Origin: Diprion similis
Lineage: Eukaryota; Arthropoda; Insecta; Hymenoptera; Diprionidae
Reading direction: 5' to 3'
Length of the DNA: 64,000 nucleotides
Assembly: GCF_021155765.1 (NCBI RefSeq)
Contig: NC_060107.1
Span: forward strand, 4,946,501 to 5,010,500
This document shows, piece after piece, positions 13,143 through 26,287 of the stretch. Under the pieces are notes generated by a model. The model was not told the origin of the DNA, made no database searches, and saw only the letters and a program-made list of their open reading frames with translations. Each line of letters begins with the position of its first letter. Within the stretch, counting starts at the first letter, position 1. The translations under genes were made by a program, and so were the position numbers.

Positions 13143-13273
13143 CGAAGAAGTAAGGGAGCCGGTGAAGGGAGGTGTTAATTAACTACTCGCGCCGCGTCAC
13201 AGACATTCAGCGAAAGCTCGATTTAACTCGGCTGTACTGGCAGTCTCTCCTCTCTTTCTCTCTCTTTCTCTCC

Positions 13274-13276
<3 letters not shown>

Positions 13277-13307
<31 letters not shown>
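13277..13307. repeat. (CT)n microsatellite
   Basis: Perfect CT run preceded by an imperfect CTTT-rich stretch from about 13,243. Confidence 0.9.
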
Positions 13308-13310
<3 letters not shown>

Positions 13311-14414
13311 TACCGTTTTCTCGACGCGGCCTAATATCAAAACGAAACATTGTACCGAAAGCGAAATTCAATTTCACCCTTGAAAAAGACAATTATTGAG
13401 TGTCGCCACCCCCTCGACGTGTTCGCGACGTCCGTCGACGGCGAATATCGCACGCCAATAATGTTCGACTTAGAAGGTACATTATTGACGCCAGACTTGT
13501 ACAGCTATAGCTGGCTTAACCCTCGAACCGTTCAAACGGAAATTTCACATCGTTCCGAAGAAACGCACCCTGTGGAATAACGAGCTAATTTTTATTTTTT
13601 TTTCGCAACTTTCAGGCAATTCTTGTTTGCTTGTGCAAAGGCAAATGAATGTATTAGCAACAAATTTTGTTTACACTTCAATTATTCTTCCTATATTTTT
13701 CATAAAAATGCTAAAATCGTGGAGAGAATTATTTTTTCTAGTCGTTACGAGCCGCCATTTTTGGCGTTTCGGTCCTGCGGTTTGTATACGAATCGCGGAA
13801 ATACAGATCGATCTATGCAATTGGTGCGAAGATCATCGGAACGATGATAAATGGTTTTGTTGCACGGATTTTATCCCTCCATCATATAGCGAGGGTCAGA
13901 TGTCTGGAGCTTTCGGCGTATCTGGATCCTTTGAATCGCTATATTGTATGGTGTATCCTTGCACAATGTGTGGATAAAAGAGGCGAAATTTTCGTTGAAT
14001 GTTATCTCGTGATATTCAAAACAGAACTTTCATCCTGCAGTACGAATACAGAAATATGCGTCGACGTATTCTCTTCCCATTGTATCACAGGATCAATCAA
14101 GCGCGGCTTTGCATTCTTGATATGGATCGATATTGTATCATGCGAAGATATAAGTGCGGCCGCAGAAACTAGATCTTTGTCAAACCTTTAAATTTGGGGT
14201 CAATTCTCCGCACTTTAATCATTTCGAAAATTTGATCGCTAAAAACAGTACGTGAAAATTAAAAAGTCGTCAAAGGCTTTCAGTTATTTGTCGATCAATT
14301 GCGTTCTTACCGCTTTCGCAGTGACGGGGTTGAATTTCCGAATTTGAAAACTTGAAGAAAGGAAATTAAACTTTGAAGAAACTTCAAAGTTCCGAAAACG
14401 CGAAAATGAGGAAA

Positions 14415-14510
14415 TTGGAAAATCTAAAACATCGAAATTCCGAATGATCGAAGATTTTCGGTTCCGTAATTTTCTGATTCACTGAAATTTCACCACGTTT
14501 TCGAACTTTG
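14415..14510. repeat. Dispersed repeat, copy 2
   Basis: Contains CCGAATGATCGAAGATTTTC, then GGTTCCGTAATTTTCTG and GAAATTTCACCAC, matching the copy at about 4,200-4,265 in the same order and orientation. Confidence 0.55.
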
Positions 14511-15361
14511 CTCTATTTGAAGTTGAATTTTCGGAATTTTGAGCCGTCAAGTTTTCGATCATTCAAAACTTTACCGTTTCGTAAAGTTTGATTTCTTCAC
14601 TTCAAGCTTCGAGCAATTCCTCTAGGCAGAAAATCAGCAAGAGAATAAAAAACGAATAAACAAGAAGGCGGGTTCCTTTCGCCTTCGCATCCTGATTTAG
14701 CAAAGAGCGAAAATGGATCCGTCTTTTTTCGCCGGCCATTAAGAGGCCACGCAACCCTTAATTTACCCTGGAATAAATTTGGGACAAACCGCCGGTTTCC
14801 ACGCGCGACATCCACGAAAAAGGTCGGCGTAGCGCCATTCTTACCCCGACGATTAATTTTTCCACTAAATTAGCTCCTGTACTGCAAATCCTCGAATCCT
14901 CGTTCCCTCTTTCCCGGTTTTTCCGCGGAAGCTGAACTTGGCACTTTTTCCTCCGCAACTCGGTCCTTCGTTACGAATTTTCCTCTGCGTCGAGCTCCAA
15001 CACGGCCTGGATATGTATGCGCAGGATCCATGAAGTGGCCCAGGACGTATCCTCTCGTCCTCGACGACCAGCCTCCCTCAATTTTGCCAACGAGACCGTA
15101 ATTTGCCGTATGCATGCATTCAGAGACGGATAGACACCGGCCGGCGGACCCGAGATCTATGGATTTATGCAAATACAGGCAGTTAGAGTCCTGAACAGCC
15201 TCCGCGGTTGAATAATGCGTTGATAAGATTAAGAACCATGCCCACACATTTGCCTCCATTCGTGTCCAGAGCGTCGAAAATTCTACACTCGTGAAAAGTT
15301 GAGTTTCAACGTCTAGAGCATCGCCTCTGATGTGTATCAGTACGTATACCTAATAGCTATT

Positions 15362-15709
15362 TATGTGGCATGCCCGTAAACCGGCTGTTTTTTTGGCAAG
15401 GATAAAGATTTCAGGACGAGCTGAAGGCGAGCCGGAAGCGAGTACTGAAATTATCCGAGCCAAAAAACGGTTTACGGGTATGCCACATACAATATTTTTT
15501 ACGGCATGGGCATTGAAAAGCAAAACGAAGAGTGAGGTTATGTCGCGGTCTGTTCGACGAAGCTACTTTATTCGGCAGTTTGGCATGCGCACTTCGAACT
15601 GCGCATCAAAACTGCGGAATAAAGTCTTTATTCGCTGCCGTATAAAGCGTCACTTTACGGAACGAAAACTGCCACAAAAAGTGAACTTTTCAATGCCCAT
15701 GCCGTAAAA
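15362..15709. mobile_element. Pair of adjacent long palindromes (foldback element)
   Basis: Palindrome 1 (15,362-15,488) begins TATGTGGCATGCCCGTAAAC and ends with its near-exact complement, GTTTACGGGTATGCCACATA. Palindrome 2 (about 15,496-15,709) begins TTTTTTACGGCATGGGCATT and ends AATGCCCATGCCGTAAAAA. Its centre is a tight near-perfect palindrome around GCGCACTTCGAACTGCGC, flanked by matching arms containing ACTTTATTCGGCAGTTT. Only about 7 bp separate the two. A 114-codon open frame across them is a by-product of the structure. The class is not recognised; foldback-type transposon is the best description. Confidence 0.7.
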
Positions 15710-15739
15710 ACATATGTATAAACAATGATCAATTATTTC

Positions 15740-16140
15740 GTCCGACGATATCTTGAAAACAAGTTACCGGATTTCAATGAGTTTCGAGTCAATCGACGCG
15801 GCGTTTTTTGAACTCAAAACTGATTGGATTTTGGCTTTGATCGATACTTTTTCAATCACTTAAATAAGAAGATTCCGAAAAACCAAATAAAAATAACGAT
15901 ATCTTGAGAATGAATCAATGGATTTGAAGAAAAATTGGTACCGTCAGGTTTTTTGGATCGGTGATCACGAATCTAATGTCAGATTTGCAAAATTTTAAAT
16001 CTGGCGTATTCAATAAACTGAAAAATATTAAAATCCTTTGGATTTTAATAAAAATTGATACTCATCGGTTTGTTGGGTGGCTCATCACGAATCTGAAGTC
16101 AGAATACTAAATCCAAAATGGCTATCCAATATAGCAAACG
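15740..16140. repeat. Tandem degenerate repeat monomers
   Basis: CGATATCTTGAAAACAAG (near 15,746) and CGATATCTTGAGAATGAATC (near 15,897) start successive units. The motif GATCACGAATCTAATGTCAG (near 15,963) recurs as CATCACGAATCTGAAGTCAG (near 16,083). Each unit ends in a stretch like ATCCAAAATGGCTATCCAAT. A diverged reverse-orientation copy lies at about 22,930-23,085. Confidence 0.6.
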
Positions 16141-17060
16141 AATTGAGCCTCTATATAATTAAATCTAACGAAATTACTAGTAGATTTTTAACCCTTTTGA
16201 AGCCATTTGAAATAAAGCATGGATATCGAAGCTTTTGTTTATAATTCCAATATAGTTGCTATCTTTTTATTTTTTAAAAGATCTTAGCCACCCTCTCCTA
16301 TATAATAATTTATTCAACCCTCAAAGCACGACGATCTCGTAATATATAGTATTTAAAAGAATCGATTTTCATGGCTCAACTTTTCACGCACAAGAATCCG
16401 CGCTCTGTCGAAAAACCCTATAAAACCATATCGATCTTGCACGATTCGTTTTCAGGGCGACCAAGATATTCGAGAATTGACCTTCCCCGTAGCCACAGGC
16501 TCCAGCATTTCCACCCCCTCCGATGCTATTCAGAGAAGAAGAGTCCATGGAACGGGCAGCGAGCGATCTATATATGAAATTCCGGTGTCTATCAACTCCT
16601 TCGAGGAGGAGATCGAGAAAAGGACAAAAGCGAAAAAGACGGGCCGAAGAAATTGCAGACCGCGTGCCTCGTTTAATTCAGTCGACGGTTCGAAGAATCG
16701 AGCAGTTGATTTTACGCAGGATTTAAGAACCCAGACAATTTTTATTTCTATTTTTATATCTCTTTTCTTTCTAAGTTGACAGTTCTTTAAATTGAAGATA
16801 CAACGTTATCCTTGCACTATAATCAAGGCTGCAAACAAAGATAAAATTGCGATGAAAAATTCCTGCCAACAAAATCTAGATCAAGATAGTAAGTGTTCGG
16901 AAAAAAAATTGGTCCTGAAAAAAGCAAGGAACTTTTGGCAGAAATTTCTTTTCAGTACACATACTACCATAGTCTAGATTTTGTTGGAAGAAATTTTTAG
17001 TCACATCTTTTTCAGTAATTTTCAAAAACAAAAAACTCGATATCACCGAAATTTCACCAA

Positions 17061-17063
<3 letters not shown>

Positions 17064-17091
<28 letters not shown>
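17064..17091. repeat. Poly-C tract
   Basis: Twenty-eight consecutive C bases, the longest homopolymer in the window. Confidence 0.95.
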
Positions 17092-18179
17092 TTAATGAGA
17101 GAAAACATGTCGAGGGAAGTGAAAAATGAAAATTAATGAACTTCACTTGTAACATAGGCAAAATTTTTCTCAGCGCCTCTCGGTGCTCCAGACTTCCCAT
17201 CACTCCGCCTCTTTTATGTCATACGCTGGCAAAGCGCTGCCCAGTCGAGGATCCGGAGAGGAAAAGGATGGGAGGAAAAAGGAAAAAGGAAAATGGAAGA
17301 AGGGAGGCTGCTGGTATCAGGAGTGGTGTAAGCGGCTTACGTCATTTTTCAAACTGGTCACGTCCTCGACGGGGATATACGTGCGTAATAAGGACTTTAG
17401 CGGGATCTACATGAATCGGGACTTCCGCCGCGGCGGACCAGCCTTTAGTATTACTACACACCAGTCGAGATAGAGTCTCGACGCAAATTTGTTCGTTAAC
17501 CGTGAGGAAGACGGCTCCGTTGAGATTGGAATTTTCACTTTGCAATGTCTCATTTGATGGAAAAAGACTTGTTTCATTTCAGTTATATATCAAGTGATAA
17601 GTATTACGGTTTCGAGTCTACTGAATCCAAAAATCACTTTCATTTCCCTCGAATACTTTTACAAAATACAAGGTGCTTGCATTAAAAAAAAAGGATAACA
17701 ATAATGCAAAAACCACTATTTCGTTACAATAAACTAAACTATATTTCTTGTAAAATTAAACAAACAATTTTTTCATGAAATGCACTTAACGTTTCGCGAT
17801 CATTCTCTTTCCCTGTAAAACCTTTTCTTCTTCTCTTTCATTTTTTCTTTTCCCGTTTGTGTTTATTCTTGAGTATTACTCTAATACATATTAAATGAAA
17901 GTAGGAAATCACTTGTGCATAGGATCATTTTAGAATCAAGAATATGATACCAAATATCACTCTAAATAAAACTACAAACACCAGTTCAAGAAAAAACCTG
18001 ACGTGATGGATTTTTTTTGTATATATTCCCCGATTTCAGTGACTAAAAATCTTTGAGAAACGGCACAAAAAACCTGAACAGTTTTTGAATTTCAGATCTG
18101 AAATATTCATTACGTCTAATTAATTTACGTTTCATGAGTAATTTGAACGCCCAAGAATAACAATTTTTCTCCATTAAAA

Positions 18180-18838
18180 TTGAAAATCATAGGTTATACG
18201 GTAATAAAATGGCGCCGACAACCAGCCTCTGACCTCATGAAAGCATTTTCCAGAACCAACACCTGCGATGTTTACAGCTGTCACCAATTTTCAGAGACGT
18301 CTAAATGGGACTTTTGTCCATCCGAAGCCTTGAGGATACCCTCTAATTTTCTTCCACGAATTAATCCACCCCCGATTCCATCGATCCGGCTCGTCAATCT
18401 CAGCGGCGACATCGATTACCGGAAACGTCTTCTTCACAGTCTTCCGGGGTCTCTGGGTCAGAGGCTTCGATCGGCTTCGACGCCTTTTTCGAGGATTGAT
18501 GACCGCCGAGTTCGGATCCGCACTTTCAGAGGAAACACGGAGGATCAATACAACCCGAATCTCTCACTTCATTAGCGTCGACGAACGGATCAACTGCATG
18601 ATCAAGAGCTGGAGAACCACGCAAAACCTCCTCGTTTATCCGGACTGGAATTCACGCGATTCAAGACAGTCGAAATTCTTCAGCCAGTCGTAGATCAGCT
18701 TCTTCTGATTGAAGCCCGTCCCGATTGGACACCGGAAGTCATCTTTGCTCCCCTCTTATTGACAGACTTTTACAAAGTCTTATTAAAAGTTCTTCAACCA
18801 TCCGACTACCTGGCATCCGGTATCAAGATCGGCGTATA
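18180..18838 (+). other. Long reading frame with one internal stop, unrecognised
   Basis: One frame is open from 18,180 to a TAG at 18,573-18,575, then open again to a TAG at 18,836-18,838. The second part (18,576-18,838) contains a leucine-rich amphipathic stretch with motifs such as TVEILQPVVDQLLLIEA and LLLTDFYKVLLKVLQ. I do not recognise a family. The frame may be a chance run or the remains of a gene. The minus strand over 18,291-18,548 is also open, which weakens the case. Confidence 0.15.
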
Positions 18839-19301
18839 GTATCCCGGGAACTATGATCACGATAGGAAAAACTCGATCCTCGCTGACGTTAAGGGATCTC
18901 AGGATAAAAGGATGAAAAAGGATCATCAAAACTTGTGTTACACTTGACTGTTCGAGTTTGCTTCTGAGCGAAGAGACCATTGATCAAAACGAGAATTGAA
19001 ATTCGCGGGAAACTTTCTCCGGAATAAAATCGAAACGTTGATTTCCTAAATGGGTAGGAATTATACAGGGTGACAGCTATATTTTACCTCGAGAAAAACA
19101 TGTCGCTGAAAGACCGAGTAAAATTACACCCGACTTGAGCGTCAATCCTGAACGGTGTTCTTATATTTCTGTGTATTTACCACTCAACTCTGCAGCTAGA
19201 TGATAGGTTCGTATGTTTTCCTGCCTTTTCTGATCCTCGACGAGTGTTTGGGCTGAAACGGCATACGGTGTGTTGATATTCTCTTGTGAGATACCAACGT
19301 T

Positions 19302-19320
19302 TATATATATATATATATAT
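19302..19320. repeat. (TA)n microsatellite
   Basis: Alternating TA run. Confidence 0.9.
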
Positions 19321-20955
19321 GTATACCTCGTACACTTACGCCAACGCTGGATCATCTCCCGAAAGTGCTGCATTATCCCGGAGCTCGATCCCCGTCCTCC
19401 GTTTATCCCACGCATTATTCGGTTTCAGTTTACATTGCCTAAAGACCTGCACCGGCAAAGGAATATCAAGAGCGAAAGTGCACCGATCTAGCAATCCGGG
19501 GATCGAGCGCGCGGAGATTTATACTCTGCTACTGCACTCTCCCCATTTTACATTCAGCGATACTTCTTCCTTAACCTCCTCGTAAACACTGAGCCTTTTA
19601 GGATACACAGTCCTTTTCTGAATATCAATTCTTGCCAAGGATACTTCGAAGCTTTAGATCATGCAGTTGACACTTTCAGAATCAGCTCTGAGCTTCTTCC
19701 GATTTCTTGAAAGACCAAAAGACTTTGAAAAAGTTTATAGTCACAAGTCTTCGTACTGATCGAAGGTTTATTTCACGGATCTATAATTGAGGAGAAAATA
19801 TATCTTCTCGTCACCGAATCGTCCAAGTTCGATCCGGCAATTAACGCGAGTATTGAGCCTATCATCCAGAAATCGAGACAAATTAACGGGTTTCGATATA
19901 TCTCGAGCATCACGTCCCTGCACGGATGAATGGACTAGAATTTTGCGAGGAATTCAACTCGCCAATTTTGGTCAGGTAACGAGAATCTCGCCTTTGACGC
20001 ATCGGTTTAGAGCTGGAAATTTCAATAATTACACCACTAACTGATTGTGAGAGCAGTCTGGCTCTGATCCTCTCTCGGCTATTTCCATCTGGCATAGGCC
20101 ACTTGACACCCCTAAGCGCGTGCAATGCGATGCAAATAATTAATAATATTGCAGTCCGCGTTACCGCAAATTGATTTTCTTATCAGCAGATGAATAAACG
20201 ATTACTGCGACAGCTGGAAACGTGAAAGCAGAATGAAAATCAGTCGCCAAATTTTATTTAAACAATAAACTTATCAAGCTTTCGAAACTGATTGGTTATA
20301 AAAAATGAAAAATTATTAGACCGTCCAGTTTTTGATCCAAGGATTCCACGCTGATAAATTTCATACATTTTCAGCACAAATCCTACGTTAAGAAATCTTC
20401 TAAATTAGTTAAACAGAAACGAAAAATTCTAAAAATGTATTTCGAAAAAATCACACTCACAGCGCTTTCTGATTCTCTCCTTAAATTCAACCCGATTATA
20501 CACGGTTATATAATCTCGCGACTCTACGTTGGGATGAATTGAATCCTGCAAGTAAACCTGACAAAAACCCTTGGATGTAAACCCGCAGAATCCCTCCACA
20601 GTTATTAGCCATAAAGTTGAGCGCGCTGAGCTCTCTCAGTTGTGTCTGAAGCGGCATTTACTTCCAGCTCCGAAGTGACTTGACGCTGTCAACTTTGGTA
20701 CTATACGTACAACTTTGATTTCATCCTATGCTGCAGGAAGTATTAATGGGGAAAATTCAGCGGATCGAGACTGGGATCCGCCGAGTAGAGCGCCCGTCAA
20801 ACAGCCGGTTTTCAATTCAGAACCAAAGTCGTAGCTGAAAGTTTGCCTTCGTTCCGTCACCAGCAGACGGCTCTCGTCTCGTCTCACTGCGTCAAGTTAA
20901 TTATCATTCGTTATGATTTCGCAACGAAGAGTTTTTCCCTTTTTCTCCCACCCCG

Positions 20956-20956
20956 C

Positions 20957-21000
<44 letters not shown>
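20956..21000. repeat. (CT)n microsatellite
   Basis: CT run with a few CTTT interruptions. Confidence 0.9.
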
Positions 21001-21006
<6 letters not shown>

Positions 21007-21208
21007 TTCTTATTCTCAACCGGTAGTATAAATTCTCTCGAAAACTCGATAGAGGAGATGCATAATAATTATTGAAATATTATTCTCCGGGGTAATGAAC
21101 TTTCATTAACTTCAGACTGCAATAAAAATATTCATCAATTTAAGAGTTAGAGGGAACTTGAGCGTGATTTATCCGATGCTTTTTTTTTTACTTGTTTTTC
21201 AACGTTCG

Positions 21209-21232
21209 TTAAGTAACACAAGTTACTTAACT
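21209..21232. repeat. Perfect 10-bp palindrome
   Basis: GTTAAGTAAC and GTTACTTAAC are exact reverse complements separated by ACAA. It forms a compact stem-loop with no run of T after it; the function is unknown. Confidence 0.6.
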
Positions 21233-21928
21233 CGGTGAATGTCTTAAATGAAACAAAAACAGGCTACCGTTAAACCTCGCGATGCTTTTTAGCGCAAGCG
21301 TTTTACCTCCTTGGGGGTAAAAATATGAACGAAAGCTCCGTCGAGGCACCGAGATTTTCGTCGACTCTCATTACCGGGGAAAAAATCATCCCTCGAAATT
21401 AGGGGTAGGGTATTGAATTTTTCACTTCGTCTACTGTGTATGAATTGAACCGTTTCTCATCGGTTCGCGTAACAAGTGGCAGCGTATCACTGCATCGACG
21501 TCTTTCTTCCCCAGCAGAGCTTGCGTGACTATTTTCCAATCGAGAATCGGCGTCCGCATCGATTCTCCGCGGTTGCCAGTCTAATAATTCGTACCCGCGT
21601 GTCAAGTTATCGGGAATAGATTTTGTCGCCTGAAGTAGGGAGAGGAGGGAGAAGAGAGGGGAGAGGGGGGAAGTGGACTGAGTCTGATTTCCATTTTACG
21701 TCTTGTAACTAATAGCTCGTCTCGAGCCAGTCGATGCATAATGCATCTCGCCTCAGATTCTATCCCCAAGGCTCGGAGCCGCGTAGGTGATGTATGCAGG
21801 AGTGTAAATACCACGTTAATTGAGCTCTGATTACATCAAAGACCGCAAACTTGCCGCAAATTGATATTTCCATAAATTTACGGGGTTGCTCGCAGTGCAA
21901 GTCTATACGGAACGCAGTTCGACTTCCT

Positions 21929-21950
21929 CTCTCTCTCTCTCTCTTTCTCT
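21929..21950. repeat. (CT)n microsatellite
   Basis: CT dinucleotide run. Confidence 0.85.
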
Positions 21951-22929
21951 ATTATTCAAAGCTGCGAATAGATAAACGAAAATAATTTGTCGCACTCGAT
22001 TATATGATCCCAGTTTTTAACGCCCGAATGGAAAACGGCGCGAGTTTTATCCACGTTAAATTTTCACCAATGTATATATAGACATTTTTTACAAGCACGT
22101 ACATCCGATCCACATGCGAATAGCCGGCGGCAATTACGTAATCGGCTTACAGTAATACGCTTAAAATACAGGCTTTTCCTTGGCGAGAGCTTTGCAAGCG
22201 ACCTCTGCACTGCAGCTTCGGGTTTATTGCTCTCTATTTCGCGAACAGGTGGCCAATGCGTCGAGGACCGCAAAACGAAGGGTGGAAATCAGCGCGTCTC
22301 GTGCAGTTTAAAAACGATCATCTTATTTTCAGATTTCAATAATCGTTAGAGTCTTTTCTCTACTGTTCTTTAATTCCATTTTCAATTTCATTACAAAAAC
22401 ATTATGTCGAAATTTGGTAAAAATTGGTCGTATCGTTTTCGAAATATCCGCAGCGAATAAAAAGAAAAGCGATTATTTGTTACATGTCTGATCGTGAATA
22501 TGAAACATATTTTTATAATATCAACATTTAAATTGTTATATTAACATTTAATTTGTCATTTCTCCTTTTTTTTCACTTAGTAATGCATTAAAAAATGGTC
22601 AGATAAACCCAGAAATTTTAGTAGACCTACTGGGACACTTTTTCTACCGTGTAGGGTTCGCTAACTTTTATACCGCAGTGCGATGACTGAATAATTTAAT
22701 CTCTTATGCAGCTTGCTGCATAAATTTCGTTGCACAGGCATCGGGGTGCCATTATTACAAACGCGAGCTGCAAAGCCCGGAGGATATGTGCTCTCCGCTC
22801 GTTTCCCAACTATCTTGAACTGTGATTTCGAGAACCGGAAGCTTCAGCACAGAAATTCCCTCGTCGCTGAAACTGGCAGCGTATCAAAAATTGCGATAAT
22901 TTTCCCAGGAGAGAGTGAAAAAGATTAGT

Positions 22930-23085
22930 TAAGATCCAACTGGATACAAAATTTCCCTCCGGATTTGATGAAATTTGAAATTTTCAACTGCCATATTGGA
23001 TCTACCATCTTGAGATTTTTAAATCTGATCTCAAATTCGTAATCAGTGATTCCAAAAATCCCTGAATACTATGAAAGACAAAATT
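22930..23085. repeat. Dispersed repeat, reverse-oriented monomer
   Basis: Read on the minus strand, this stretch gives GATTACGAATTTGAGATCAG followed by a run ending GATCCAATATGGCAG. This is the same order of motifs as in the 15,740-16,140 monomers, so it is a single diverged copy in opposite orientation. Confidence 0.5.
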
Positions 23086-24624
23086 TGGACGAAATTAGAT
23101 GTACGTTTCATTTTTTCTCCCGATTTTTCATCGAGTTCAGGGAAAGATTCTTATCTTGTATTCCAATTCCTTGCGGTTATCACGCAAATTACTGCAACAT
23201 TGACGGCGGCGTTTCAGGCACGCGAGCAATTTCCCGCCTTGATGTGCGGCGCGAGCTTATGCTGCACTATTCGAGCGATCTATATTATTCGGCGATATTA
23301 ATCGATCCGATACTATGACAAACTCGCGCCGACAAGAGATCCTCAGCTATGGATCTGGAATATAATCCGACCGCAGGTGAATTATATTATCCAATTCTAC
23401 AAAAGTCAGCCGTTTACAGTGCGAAACTTTGATGAGGAGCTTTGGTGAAGCCGGAAGTTAATCCAACTTTGGTCTCGAAATTCGTCACCGATTTCTTGAT
23501 GAATAAAAACCCGGTGACGGTGGATTTATGTGATCAATCCGAGATGATCGTCGATAATTGGCGATAACACGATTTTCCAAGATTGCAGGAACTCCGGGAT
23601 GCTGGTTAAAGGTAATCTATCGATTCGGAAGTTCATTCCCTCGTGGCTTAAACTATCGGTTAAATTCAACTCGACGGAACGAGGAAAACGCCAGTCGCGA
23701 GTTGAAGCGATGGTCGGACGTAACTTCTTGCCCAATAATTACCAGTTGTTAGATGGTCGTGAGATGAAAGCTACCGCTCATCTTCGATCCCGTGAGTGCA
23801 CTGCAGGAGTTAGAAAGTCTCGGAGATTTTGCCGATCGAATTTACGCTGTAAAAGACTGCAATGAGGGAAGATCTGACTTCTATCTTTCCGTTTAAAGCA
23901 TAGCCTCCAAGATAAATATTGAAATGGATTCTTCTACCAAGAAGATTTATCATCTTACGTTAATTTCGTTTATTTAAATTCGTGAATATTATTCAATTTT
24001 TTCGTGAGTTTAATTCTGAAGCTTTATTTACTCCTTTATGAAATTCGAAGGTTGACAGAATTTCTCGATTGTACTTTTACTCTTGAGGAGGATTAGTTAA
24101 GATGAAAAAGCTGCTTTCAAATAAACTGATTATTTCGTAACTAGATGTTTACAGAAATAATGATTTTTCAAAAGTTACCTGTATTGATTCCCAAATGTCT
24201 CTTTCCCTTCTTTATCTTTTTTCCAACGATTCCTAAAAATAGTAGCGAGTTGTTTATAAAATCTGAATCCCTAAGTTCAGCCAATTAATAAATCACATCA
24301 AAACTCTAGACAAACTTAGAACTATTTAAATTAGAAACTAAATAGTTTATTATCAATTCTTGGATCCTCTTCATTACAAGTTCTTCCAGAGTTGAATGAA
24401 ACTTGAGAAAAAAAAACAGAAGAAGGAGAAGGAGATGGAGAAGATGGCGTAATTTCTTTATTTTAATATTCCGCCTTAATTTTTCCGCAGTAAGATTCTC
24501 CAACTCCTAATAAAGAATTTAACACAACAGAAGCAATAGTCAAATAAAGATGAGCATAGATTGTACATAACGAAAAAAAAAAAACCTCCTTCCGGATCTG
24601 GAAACGACGTATGGTTTTTGGCTC

Positions 24625-24668
24625 TGGATGAGGATGAGGACGAGGACGAGGACGAGGACGAGGATAGC
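24625..24668. repeat. (GAGGAC)n repeat
   Basis: Tandem GATGAG then GACGAG units, about seven copies with light degeneration. Confidence 0.85.
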
Positions 24669-26098
24669 GACAGCGACGGCGGTGCCAGTGGCGGGTCCCT
24701 GAATATTAAAGGGTTTCGCGCGTGAATTACGAGGCGTATTACAACGCGCCGGCACTTAATTGGCGGACGGATAATGCACGCGCTTGTTAAACGCATTGTC
24801 AGCCTGAGTTATAGTTGGGTTCGAATTCGCCATCCTCTCCCGCCGACGACGATAACGCACTCGACTATTAACTCGAGTACATACCTATAACCCGTTACCC
24901 GGAAGCTGACTGTAAACCCGGGCGGAATCGATCATCCGGGAATTCAATCGAGCGATTTTACTCGGCCCATCAGCTCGGTGAATAGAAGCCAGCGTTGAAT
25001 TCCGGTGAAAACTGACTTCCAAAAGCACCGGCAATAATTTAATCATCTTTCACACTTTCAGCGCCAAATTGCTATTTCCTTCTTCAGGTGCTTGGGAATT
25101 TCAAATTCAATACCTTTTTCTTAATTTTTATAATCTTCGGTTAGGATCATTTTCCGCGGAATTATTGGAGAAAGTAAATTTTTTTCATTTTAAATCGGTT
25201 GAAAAGCGATGTAATTCACGCGATGGGTTATTTTTTTGGGGGTAAATTTGATATTCAATATTCCTTTTTTACGCTAAATAAAATCAGTGCAATATTAGAA
25301 AATTGAATATTTCCCGATACCCAGGTGATGAAAAAAGTGTTTGATTGGCAGTGAAATTGTAGCTGAAAATATCTGAACCAGATAAACTATCGTCAAATGA
25401 AATAGAACAAATCCTATCAGATTTAATACCATTTTAAAGTTTCACAAAGTTGCGAACTCTACAGAGTCTCAATATTCGATTATCTCGTGTTAAACTATAA
25501 CAACTTAATAAAAAGTAAATTTCCATTCGTGCGATAAAGTGCATCGCAATAAAGCATTAAACTTGGACAGGAAAGAGCGACGCGAGGACCTTTTAATGCA
25601 TTCATTTAACTCCAGACCTGGACATACATATAGATGGAGAAGGGAAAGGGAGAGGAGGAGAAGAGGGGAGAGTTGGGACACGAGTCTACATGGGTATCTG
25701 TGCATGAATGCCTATTTACAGGCCTTGGTCAGCCCTAATGGAGGAACGAATGGCCCGAGGTTTCGGGGTACATAGGATGGCGGAAACTCGGAGTCCCTCT
25801 GCAAGGGCTACCTGTGGTTTAACTCGGAGAATGAAAGGAGAGGAACCAAATGCCGGGTCGAGGTCCGAGCTTACGGCCGGCAGCCCTTACTTTTGACCCT
25901 CAACCCCGGCAGCAGCCGCTTTCACTGTCGACCCTGCAACGCGTAGCAGCTAGTCGAAGACACGCCTTTGTTCAGCAATTCGGTTTGCCTCCGTATTTCC
26001 ACCTCTGATTCTCAGTCTCTTCCTGCAATCGGTCCGTTACGTGTAGGTATTACAATTTGGACTGATTTGCCAAAATATAATACCGTACCCACCGATAA

Positions 26099-26287
26099 TG
26101 AAGGTATCCAAGCTCGATCTCTCTGATTCGATTTATTTATTTATTCTTTAACTGCCAAATCTCCTTTTGACATTCCTTACTTTGAAGGGTGGTTTAGAAA
26201 ACAAAATATCTGCCATTTAGTTTTTAGTCTACTATAACGTGTTATGAAAGGAATCAAATCGAAGAGATCGACTTGGTACAGCTTTCT
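26099..26287. mobile_element. Small MITE, family copy A
   Basis: The left end, GAAGGTATCCAAGCTCGATC, is matched in reverse at the right end (GATCGACTTGGTAC, to about 26,287). The interior has CTGCCAAATCTCC, GACATTCCTTACTTTGAAGG and CATTTAGTTTTTAGTCTAC. These motifs recur in the longer element at 34,095-34,528. It has no coding capacity, and the exact termini and target duplication are uncertain. Confidence 0.65.

Noticed and set aside
13623-14191. Three overlapping plus-strand frames of 74-116 codons
   Set aside because: Different frames over the same DNA, with no family resemblance and no consistent splice structure.
24810-24840. GGGTTCGAATTCGCC, tRNA B-box-like
   Set aside because: No D-arm, anticodon arm or acceptor stem can be built upstream.
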